A DNA stretch of 5,210 nt, taken from positions 1 to 5,210 of the forward strand of contig DAOVVI010000188.1 of assembly GCA_030637245.1 (NCBI GenBank), in the 5' to 3' direction. This document shows positions 1 through 5,210 of the stretch, in pieces (within the stretch, counting starts at the first letter, position 1; each line of letters opens with the position of its first letter). The stretch comes from Cyclobacteriaceae bacterium (lineage in GTDB: Bacteria; Bacteroidota; Bacteroidia; Cytophagales; Cyclobacteriaceae). The notes beneath the pieces are model-generated. The model searched no databases. It was not told the DNA's origin and worked only from the letters and a program-made list of their open reading frames with translations. A program made the translations under genes and the position numbers.

Positions 1-605
1 CGGTTATTTGCATACCATCCTTTGCCTAAATAGGCACGTCCGATTATTCCATCTTTTAATTCCTGCATACCTTGTACTACAATTGGGAAAGATCGTCGCT
101 GATTGCCTAACTGAATGGCTTTTCCATATTTAGTTGCTGCTTTTATAAGCATTTCTCCTTCATTTGGATTATGACTGCTGGGCTTCTCAAGATAGACATG
201 TTTTCCTGCCTGGACAGCCAGGAGTGCAGCGGGGGCATGCCAATGGTCCGGGGTAGCAATTACCATTGCATCAACATCTTTATCCTCCAATGATTCACGG
301 AAATCTCCAAAACCTTTGGTTTCAATGTCCTGAAATGTCTCCACTTCTTTTTGGCAATTTTCGATTGCTCTACTATCCACATCACAAATGTGCACTACAT
401 CGCAATCTTTCTGCTGTGCGAAATTCTTAGCCAGTGCTTTTCCCCTTGAGTTTACGCCCATAACAGACACTTTTATCTTTTCGTTAGATCCAAGAATATT
501 GGCATAGTTTTTTGAACTAAATGAAGGTAAAATACCTCCAAGTGATACTACAGCCGAGGTAGCCGCTGTTTTTTTAATAAAGTTTCTTCTAGATTTTGTT
601 TCCAT
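1..605 (-). CDS. Tat-exported Gfo/Idh/MocA family oxidoreductase (3' end beyond left edge)
   Basis: The first 201 codons of a Gfo/Idh/MocA-type NAD(P)-dependent oxidoreductase are visible; the gene runs off the left edge. The ATG at 605-603 is followed at once by a twin-arginine signal (SRRNFIKK, residues 5-12) and a hydrophobic stretch to about residue 30, so export by Tat, already folded with cofactor, is likely. The Rossmann domain starts near residue 44: a glycine-rich nucleotide loop (VSVMGVNSRGK, 46-56), an acidic strand end (ICDVD, 73-77), TPDHWHA (118-124) and the family hallmark EKP (140-142), then GNQRRS (167-172). Family members oxidise or reduce sugars; the GH109 branch cleaves glycosides with bound NAD. 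The catalytic C-terminal domain is outside the window, so substrate and subfamily stay open. It lies 28 bp after the CBM9-like gene, which has a matching Tat signal, so the two are probably co-transcribed. No Shine-Dalgarno is seen. The family call is secure and the reaction is inferred. Confidence 0.93.
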   Translation of the reverse strand, partial: METKSRRNFIKKTAATSAVVSLGGILPSFSSKNYANILGSNEKIKVSVMGVNSRGKALAKNFAQQKDCDVVHICDVDSRAIENCQKEVETFQDIETKGFGDFRESLEDKDVDAMVIATPDHWHAPAALLAVQAGKHVYLEKPSSHNPNEGEMLIKAATKYGKAIQLGNQRRSFPIVVQGMQELKDGIIGRAYLGKGWYANN

Positions 606-633
606 GATATTCGTCTATTGTTCGTTTTATAAT

Positions 634-1410
634 CTATTCAAAAGATAATTTTCCAAAATATTCAGGCCGATGGTAATCTGGCTTTTTTGTTCCAACAGGA
701 TTCCAGGTTACGAAATGTGGATTACTGGTATCGTCACCACATTTATAAAAATTTGCCTTGGCCCTGAGCCCTTTCAACACAATTCCCTTATCAAAGGACA
801 GGCACGCCTTGGGAATGATTATCATCATTTCCCATTGATGCCCGCCTGTTTTTTCTTCAAAAGGTTGATTCCCTAAAGAAGATTTTACTTTAATCAATTT
901 CAAGATTTCAGGGTCTAACAAAACTCTTTTTGATCTTGCCTCACCGTAACCGACATGAGGTATTCCGATACAACTAAATTCAAAATTATAATAAGCATCG
1001 CCACTGGGTGAAACGAAAAACTCAACACAGCTATCTTTATGAACACTACCATTTACCCTGGTCTCCTTTGCCAGAATGTTCTCTTCAATAACATAATATT
1101 TCAATAATATTTGATCCTGATTATAGGCTATTTTAAATTTCACCTCTGGTTTGTATGGATATTCAGCCCAGTTCAGGGTTTCAACTACTTGAAAATCAGC
1201 ACTGCTTTCAAGTAATTTTTCTGCTGTATCAATATCTATCGGACCATTATAATCTATTTCCTTTATCACCAATTCTTTCATGATCTTATCATTTGATTCA
1301 TTAGCTCGTTCACGGTTTTTTCTGTCACAACCGGATATGACGCCGGCTAAAGACACTGCGACTGATCCTGCTATTGCATTTTTTATAAAATTCCTACGAT
1401 TGTTTTTCAT
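634..1410 (-). CDS. Tat/lipobox protein with carbohydrate-binding family 9-like domain
   Basis: A 258-residue protein. The frame can be opened three codons earlier at a TTG (1419-1417), but the ATG at 1410-1408 places the twin arginines at residues 5-6 (NRRNFIKN), as in the next gene, so I prefer it. The hydrophobic stretch ends in a lipobox-like ISGC with Cys28, suggesting a Tat-exported lipoprotein. From about residue 45 to the end the protein resembles the CBM9-like domain family: a WAEYP segment (about 81-85), KDSCVEFFVSP (125-135), a Tyr/Phe-rich strand YYNFEFSCIG (140-149), HQWEM (191-195), then FVTWNPV (233-239) and the C-terminal PDYHRPEYFG (244-253). Such domains bind sugar ends in xylanases; stand-alone versions in Bacteroidota sit in glycan-degradation loci and are little studied. 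It lies between the C-N hydrolase and the oxidoreductase genes. Binding is inferred from the fold and no ligand can be named. No enzymatic motif is apparent. Confidence 0.87.
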   Translation of the reverse strand: MKNNRRNFIKNAIAGSVAVSLAGVISGCDRKNRERANESNDKIMKELVIKEIDYNGPIDIDTAEKLLESSADFQVVETLNWAEYPYKPEVKFKIAYNQDQILLKYYVIEENILAKETRVNGSVHKDSCVEFFVSPSGDAYYNFEFSCIGIPHVGYGEARSKRVLLDPEILKLIKVKSSLGNQPFEEKTGGHQWEMMIIIPKACLSFDKGIVLKGLRAKANFYKCGDDTSNPHFVTWNPVGTKKPDYHRPEYFGKLSFE

Positions 1411-1416
1411 ATTTGT

Positions 1417-1445
1417 CAAATTTAATCAAAACATGTGTACTGCAA
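1417..1445 (-). promoter_or_regulatory. candidate Bacteroidota-type promoter for the CBM9-like gene
   Basis: Read on the minus strand, TAAATTTG (1424-1417) matches the Bacteroidota -7 consensus TAnnTTTG exactly. A TTG (1445-1443) lies 18 bases upstream, close to the usual place of the -33 element. The -7 box ends only 6 bases before the ATG at 1410, so a transcript started here would be nearly leaderless. In A+T-rich DNA an eight-base match can be chance, so this is a weak call. Confidence 0.3.
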
Positions 1446-1530
1446 CTATAAATAAGAGTGTGTATTTGCATCCTCATAATTCCATTCAATATTTATGACC
1501 ATCAACGGTTACTGCAAATTAAAATATCGA

Positions 1531-1556
1531 TTAAAAAGTTATGGCAATCTTTTTAA
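1531..1556 (-). terminator. A+T-rich inverted repeat, possible weak terminator after the nitrilase gene
   Basis: TTAAAAAG (1531-1538) and CTTTTTAA (1549-1556) form a perfect 8-bp inverted repeat with a 10-base loop. On the minus strand the right arm overlaps the TAA (1555-1553) that closes the frame-shifted continuation of the nitrilase gene. The descending arm supplies five T residues. There is almost no G+C in the stem, so it would be a weak terminator at best. Its position right after that TAA is the main reason to note it. Confidence 0.3.
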
Positions 1557-1651
1557 GGGTTTAGTTGTTTGATTTTAACTACATGGCTTTCCAGTTTAAG
1601 TTCGTATTTATCTTGTTCATTAAATTCTGTATTGTCAATGCCCCTTTCTAT
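1553..1651 (-). other. coding-like frame continuing past the nitrilase stop (probable displaced C-terminus)
   Basis: In the phase one base off the nitrilase frame, the minus strand is open from 1651 to a TAA at 1555-1553. Its last 28 codons begin IDNTEFNEQD and end VVKIKQLNP. Codon use looks like real coding sequence, with many GAA, AAA, AAT and GTA/GTT codons, and the end reads like alternating beta strand (KYELKLE, then HVVKIK). Removing one G from the GGGG run at 1644-1641 (plus strand CCCC) would join it to the nitrilase after Gly316, giving about 344 residues. It has no start codon of its own apart from an internal ATG in another phase that gives only 13 codons. It may be the real C-terminus moved out of frame by an indel or a sequencing error. 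It may also be the remnant of another gene. Confidence 0.5.
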
Positions 1652-2588
1652 TTATTGATAAAGAATCAGGCAAAACCTCACCACTGTTTAGCTTGCCATC
1701 TATAGCATCTGACCGATAAGGTCTGCTTGCATCGTAGTATTTCACTTTTGTGTCAATATCTGAGATCAATATTCCTGGAATATTTGGGGTCAATTTATTT
1801 TGAATTAATCCATCAGGCGTTATAAAATGATTTGGCCAGCTCTCAGTTGCAGAAGAATTCGTAAGCGACATGTAGAAATAATTTGTTGCAGCCCTGGCTT
1901 GCGAAGTAATAGGCATAATAGTAGGATGAATAGACCCTTTTTTCTGTCTTGCATTGTGAAATGATTGGAAGATCACATCTGTATCCATGTTTCGGTATTC
2001 ACGATATAGTTCAGGAAACCTGACATCGTAACAAATTAGTAACCCACAATTAACCCCATTAACATCAAAGTTTACAAAATGATCTCCCGGAGAAAATGAT
2101 TTCAGATCACCGCCTGTACAGAATCGTTTATCATATCTGTCAACCAACTCTCCTTCTGAGTTAATTAAATATAAACAGTTAAAAGGTTTATTATCCCCGG
2201 TCAACCTATGAATTGAACCCAGGATCACCCATAAATTCAAATCCTTTGCCAAAGCCATAACAGAATCGGTAGCGGAATGCAATTCATCCCAGTCAAAATT
2301 GTCCATAGATTTCATGTCCACACCCGGATAACCTGATAAAGCACATTCCGAAAAATGAACAATAGTCGCTTTCTTAAGCCTGGATTCTATCATCTGATCA
2401 CTAATCCATTTCAAATTGTCAGATATGCTTGAAGAGACAGGAAACTGGCAGGCTGCAATCCGTATTTTACCAGTATCAGAATCATCCTGCGCCAAAACTT
2501 GTTGAGAAGATGCAGTCACAGTAATTAATAAAATCCCAATGCAAAACAACGCAATGAGATACTTGCTCCAATTGTTTAAATCTTTCAT
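1635..2588 (-). CDS. exported nitrilase-superfamily carbon-nitrogen hydrolase
   Basis: A 317-residue protein with the alpha-beta-beta-alpha nitrilase fold, which hydrolyses C-N bonds of amides, nitriles or carbamoyl groups through a cysteine thioester. All three catalytic residues are visible: Glu81 in HFSECALSGYPG, Lys154 in RYDKRF and Cys186 in LLICYDVRFPELYR, plus the accessory Glu193 in FPE. Residues about 10-28 are hydrophobic and followed by VLA (31-33) before Gln34, so a Sec signal peptide cut after Ala33 is likely. Most family members are cytoplasmic, although vanin and biotinidase are secreted. It lies 60 bp after a secreted glycoside hydrolase gene and upstream of a carbohydrate-binding protein, which suggests an amide group on a glycan or glycoconjugate as substrate; that is inference. 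The annotated end, NRKGH, may be artificial, because a coding-like frame continues in another phase just downstream. The start is ATG without a Shine-Dalgarno. Confidence 0.92.
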   Translation of the reverse strand: MKDLNNWSKYLIALFCIGILLITVTASSQQVLAQDDSDTGKIRIAACQFPVSSSISDNLKWISDQMIESRLKKATIVHFSECALSGYPGVDMKSMDNFDWDELHSATDSVMALAKDLNLWVILGSIHRLTGDNKPFNCLYLINSEGELVDRYDKRFCTGGDLKSFSPGDHFVNFDVNGVNCGLLICYDVRFPELYREYRNMDTDVIFQSFHNARQKKGSIHPTIMPITSQARAATNYFYMSLTNSSATESWPNHFITPDGLIQNKLTPNIPGILISDIDTKVKYYDASRPYRSDAIDGKLNSGEVLPDSLSINRKGH

Positions 2589-2648
2589 ATTTTCACACTT
2601 TATAACATTTTAAAATTCATCGAAATAAATGAACCAACACATTCCCTG

Positions 2649-4133
2649 CTAATAGTTGTTTGCTAAATCTTCATGTAAAACATTAATATGGGTTAATGTA
2701 TTAATACTCATAGCAGGAATTTTTAATACAATTTCTTCACCATTCATAATGGTTATTTCTCTAATAGGATCCATTCTGAAATCAGTTCTGGTAACCTCAT
2801 TCTCTATTGCTCTATAAAGAAAAAAGTGTTGGTTGTTACTCCCTGTAATTGTTAGTCTTATGGTTTTCTCCAGTTTGCTTTTATTTAATATATAAGTTGT
2901 AAGCTTTCCTTTTGGGCTTATTACGGTTTGAGATAAAATATCAGTATTGTTGATGGGTTCCGTAACCACAACAAAAGAGTTTTTACTAAAAAAACGGGTA
3001 ATGATTCCAAAACCATAAAAGGCTATTGGTTCGATCTCTATGTTTCTAAAAAATTCTTTCTTTTCTATGTCCCATGTGCGGATTAGTTGCCATTGGCCAT
3101 CCAGATCTCCCCTGTTGGTGAAACTCCAACGGTTAAACGCACTAACTCCAACTTCCATCCCCCTTAAAATTGATTCTGCATTCGATAGAGCTGCCTGAAA
3201 AGATTTTGGGCCTGGGTCAGAATCTCCCCATCCCAACCTCATGTCACCTATCTCTGAAAGAAATAAAGGTTTATTTTGTCTCCTGGCCCAATTTGCCCAT
3301 TCTTCAAGAACTTTTTGCCTAACATCATCAATTCCCTGATAAGAGTGGATGTCGTAGGCGCCTATATATTTGTCGAAATCGATTTTATTTGCATCAAAGG
3401 AGGGCATATCAGTCCAGTCAGGTCCTGATAATGGGATTTTTAGGTTTTTTTCATCCAATGCTTTTCTCACTGCCCTTAATGCAGGAGTTAGCGGGGCATT
3501 TGTTTCTCCCATACTCCACCATGACCCCCAACTTCCTCCGGGTGGTTCATTAGTGATACACACCCATTTGATGCATGTGTATTTTTTATTGATAAGGAGA
3601 TGCTCAAGTAATTTCGAAATACCTTCTGCAAAATCATCAATTGATTTGGGTGCACTTAACAAAGGCTGAACACCGGAATATGAATTCCATTTTACATTAC
3701 TCCACATTTGTTGTAAAAATACATCGGCATTATTCGCTTCTGCCCAGTCCAGTATTTTATACAAGGCTAACATCTCTTCATTATTCCAATCAAACTGATT
3801 TCTTTCAGGTTCATACATACGCGCACTCAGTTCAACTCTCAGCCAGGAAAGTCCTAACCAGCTTGCATATTCATATATTTGTTTCCATGCCCGTGTATCG
3901 GTAATGGTTGGATTACCGCCCCAGGCACTTCCTCGTGAGTTAGAACGTCGTAGCGCCCATTCATATTCAGAAGATTCATCAATGCTATCTTTGCTTATTG
4001 CATGCCATGACGCACCTATTCCTCCAGCCATTTTATATTTTTCCTGATCAGAATGTATTACTATACTTGTTGGAACCTGAGCATTAGATTTCATTGTAAT
4101 ACACATCAGAATAATTATTAATATTATTTTCAT
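2649..4133 (-). CDS. secreted clan GH-A-type glycoside hydrolase (family uncertain)
   Basis: A 494-residue protein with a short Sec signal peptide (hydrophobic 3-13, SNA then Gln19, cleavage likely after Ala18). The body looks like a (beta/alpha)8 retaining glycosidase of clan GH-A: an early AGGIGASWHAI (36-46), WLGLSWLRVELS (92-103), acid/base Glu196 in CITNEPPGG after strand 4, DIHSYQG (261-267) near strand 6, and nucleophile Glu294 in LFLSEIGD on strand 7. The two glutamates are 98 residues apart. From about residue 383 the chain becomes a beta-rich tail ending with SINTLTHI, like the C-terminal beta-sandwich of GH30, GH39 or GH51 enzymes. The glycine-rich start recalls GH30, but I cannot assign a family with confidence. 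The role is probably hydrolysis of a glycan outside the cytoplasm. It stands 67 bp after the beta-propeller gene and 60 bp before the C-N hydrolase, so it probably belongs to one operon. Confidence 0.88.
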   Translation of the reverse strand: MKIILIIILMCITMKSNAQVPTSIVIHSDQEKYKMAGGIGASWHAISKDSIDESSEYEWALRRSNSRGSAWGGNPTITDTRAWKQIYEYASWLGLSWLRVELSARMYEPERNQFDWNNEEMLALYKILDWAEANNADVFLQQMWSNVKWNSYSGVQPLLSAPKSIDDFAEGISKLLEHLLINKKYTCIKWVCITNEPPGGSWGSWWSMGETNAPLTPALRAVRKALDEKNLKIPLSGPDWTDMPSFDANKIDFDKYIGAYDIHSYQGIDDVRQKVLEEWANWARRQNKPLFLSEIGDMRLGWGDSDPGPKSFQAALSNAESILRGMEVGVSAFNRWSFTNRGDLDGQWQLIRTWDIEKKEFFRNIEIEPIAFYGFGIITRFFSKNSFVVVTEPINNTDILSQTVISPKGKLTTYILNKSKLEKTIRLTITGSNNQHFFLYRAIENEVTRTDFRMDPIREITIMNGEEIVLKIPAMSINTLTHINVLHEDLANNY

Positions 4134-4200
4134 ATGTGTTATTCTGCTGATTCGCTTAAATCGACCATAATTATTAAAATTGCGCCATGCATTTCACCTT

Positions 4201-4620
4201 TCATTTATATTCTGGAAAAAAGAGAAACAAATGTGACTTCCGCTCACTTTCCCCTAAATAAATAGTTCCATCCAAACCTGTAGTCATGCAATCGAATTGC
4301 TGACCTCGCCAATAGTAATATGGACTTCGGTCAACGGCCAGCAAACCAAGATTTTCAAATCCATGAGTTTCTGTATTGTACTTATAAAATTGACAGGGTC
4401 TGGAAGTTGATTGCTCTCCTGCCATGAGATAGACATTTCCATCTGCGCCAACAGTCAGGCATCTTAACCTTCGCGATTCCCGTACTTTCCCCAGGTTAAC
4501 CAATACCATTTTTTGAGGCTCGAAAGAGAAAAGATACCCATCGGTTGTCCCTCCATAAATCAAACCGTTTTTATCTTTAGCAAAATATTCGACAGCGGTA
4601 TAGTCTTTATAAAATTGCAT
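4201..4620 (-). CDS. C-terminal half of a beta-propeller protein, separated by an in-frame stop
   Basis: This 139-residue frame begins with an ATG that directly follows the TAA at 4623-4621, in the same phase as the upstream half. It is best read as the C-terminal part of one propeller gene. Three blade-like repeats are visible, each with a D-x-x-G-x-[IV]-Y core: KNGLIYGGTTDGYLFSFEP (18-36), GADGNVYLMAGEQ ending in FYKYNTETHGF (58-93), and LDGTIYLGE ending in HLFLFF (115-135). It has no signal peptide and no catalytic motif I recognise. The final blade and stop look natural, so the C-terminus is probably complete. It could be made by read-through, by reinitiation at the abutting ATG (TAAATG), or not at all. 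Related propellers occur in glycan-degradation loci, where their function is mostly unknown. I do not name an enzyme activity. Confidence 0.75.
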   Translation of the reverse strand: MQFYKDYTAVEYFAKDKNGLIYGGTTDGYLFSFEPQKMVLVNLGKVRESRRLRCLTVGADGNVYLMAGEQSTSRPCQFYKYNTETHGFENLGLLAVDRSPYYYWRGQQFDCMTTGLDGTIYLGESERKSHLFLFFPEYK

Positions 4621-4623
4621 TTA
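4618..4623 (-). other. in-frame stop abutting a start codon (TAAATG) inside the propeller gene
   Basis: On the minus strand the frame reads GAT TAT TAC TAA ATG CAA, that is Asp-Tyr-Tyr-stop-Met-Gln. Both sides are open in the same phase and carry the same kind of repeat. A single substitution (for example from TAT, TTA, CAA, GAA or AAA) would remove the stop. The stop falls between two propeller blades. Confidence 0.85.
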
Positions 4624-5210
4624 GTAATAATCTCCCGGTATTTCAATATTTGTTGAAATTAGATTTCCTTCCTCAGGATCATAATAATTTATCATTCCTT
4701 TAGTACCCGAAAAGAATACCTTGCCAGAATCATCACAAACCAGGGCTCTTGACAGCGTTCTCCATTGCCGTTCTGGTCCATGATAAACTTTCTGTGCATC
4801 GATTTCTCCCAGATCAGTAGTTTTATTTTTTTCTATATTATAAATGAAGAAATGACCATCCGGATAAGTCAATCCGTAAATCTCATCTCGGGTTGGATTT
4901 ATTGTGAGGGCATAAATGGAATTATTTGCTAAAGGCATTCCCAAATCTTCCAATTCACAATTCATATTGGGAAGTTTTACTTTGGCATTGTTTTCAGCCG
5001 GGCTGTATCGATATAAATGTCCGCCGGGATAATTGCTGAAATGTTTTTTTATATCCTTCCATAAAGTGACATCCAAAGCATCATTACCCTCGCCCCATTT
5101 TGAAAGTTCAAACTCCTCGAACATATTTTTGCCCGAACCTATATAAATGTCCCCTGATTTATCTTCTACTAAAGAGTGGTGGACACCTGAATGCCATGGG
5201 ATTTTACCCA
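4621..5210 (-). pseudogene. N-terminal part of a beta-propeller protein, open at right edge and cut by an in-frame TAA
   Basis: The frame stays open from the right edge, so the ATG at 5124-5122 is internal: 28 sense codons precede it, including VEDKSGDIYIGSG, itself part of a blade. In total 195 residues are visible before the TAA. Three blades can be made out: DKSGDIYIGSG with the later PGGHLYRYSPAEN, INPTRDEIYGLTYPDGHFFI with NKTTDLG, and DDSGKVFFSGTKGMINYYDP. With the three blades of the downstream half that makes six; a seventh at the missing N-terminus would give a normal seven-bladed propeller. The GGHLxRY and YPDGHFFIYN signatures recall uncharacterised propeller proteins of glycan-degrading Bacteroidota and Planctomycetota. 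No lyase or hydrolase residues can be assigned. The signal peptide, if any, lies outside the window. I call it a pseudogene because of the stop, but a sequencing error or a real split gene remains possible. Confidence 0.7.

Noticed and set aside
670..876. Plus-strand open frame of 68 codons
   Set aside because: It lies wholly antisense to the well-supported CBM9-like gene and its product shows no family features.
1417..1419. TTG as the start of the CBM9-like gene
   Set aside because: It adds only three residues, and the ATG at 1410 gives a standard start and Tat-signal spacing equal to the neighbouring gene.
1280..1498. Plus-strand open frame of 72 codons
   Set aside because: Most of it is antisense to the Tat-signal region of the CBM9-like gene. 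The hydrophobic look comes from the reverse complement of that segment.
2608..2632. Short inverted repeat (TTCAT/ATGAA) between the glycosidase and nitrilase genes
   Set aside because: It is only five base pairs in A+T-rich DNA with no T tract, so it is not distinguishable from chance.
3370..3904. Two overlapping plus-strand open frames (99 and 87 codons)
   Set aside because: Both are antisense to the catalytic domain of the glycoside hydrolase, overlap each other and have no recognisable motif.
4621..4623. Reassignment of TAA as a sense codon
   Set aside because: The visible gene ends use TAG or TGA, which fits, but there are only four of them. The frame-shifted nitrilase continuation ends in TAA, and only one internal TAA is seen in the whole window. 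A point mutation or error is simpler.
5122..5124. ATG as the true start of the beta-propeller gene
   Set aside because: The frame is open for 28 codons upstream to the window edge and those codons encode part of a blade (DKSGDIYIGSG), so the start lies outside.
1..5210. tRNA, rRNA, CRISPR, insertion sequence or prophage signals
   Set aside because: I saw no cloverleaf arms, no regularly spaced repeats, no terminal inverted repeats and no transposase or integrase motifs on either strand.

Overview
The window is a compact block of genes that all read on the minus strand. It looks like part of a polysaccharide- or glycoside-processing locus from a member of the Bacteroidota. The sequence is A+T-rich. 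None of the four visible start codons has a convincing Shine-Dalgarno sequence. Two consecutive genes open with Tat signals of the 'RRNFIK' type common in that phylum, and one TAnnTTTG-type promoter element is visible. Other bacteria rich in carbohydrate-active enzymes cannot be excluded from one window.

In transcription order (right to left) the layout is as follows. (1) 5210-4201 is a beta-propeller protein whose reading frame enters from beyond the right edge and is cut in two by an in-frame TAA at 4621-4623. (2) 4133-2649 is a secreted clan GH-A-type glycoside hydrolase with recognisable acid/base and nucleophile glutamates. (3) 2588-1635 is an exported nitrilase-superfamily C-N hydrolase with an intact Glu-Lys-Cys triad. 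Just past its stop, an open frame of 28 residues continues in another phase as far as 1553. (4) 1410-634 is a Tat/lipobox protein with a carbohydrate-binding family 9-like domain. (5) 605-1 is a Tat-exported Gfo/Idh/MocA NAD(P)-dependent oxidoreductase that runs off the left edge.

Every gene whose N-terminus is visible carries an export signal, so the cassette probably acts outside the cytoplasm. The parts suggested are glycan recognition (CBM9-like), glycosidic bond cleavage (GH-A), amide or nitrile hydrolysis (C-N hydrolase) and sugar oxidation or NAD-dependent glycoside cleavage (Gfo/Idh/MocA). No SusC/SusD, transporter or regulator lies inside the window, so the substrate cannot be named. 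Gaps are 67, 60, 224 and 28 bp, which fits one transcription unit with a possible internal terminator and promoter in the 224-bp gap. The points most worth checking are the propeller split by a stop and the apparent frame break at the nitrilase C-terminus. No gene-free stretch exceeds 300 bases.
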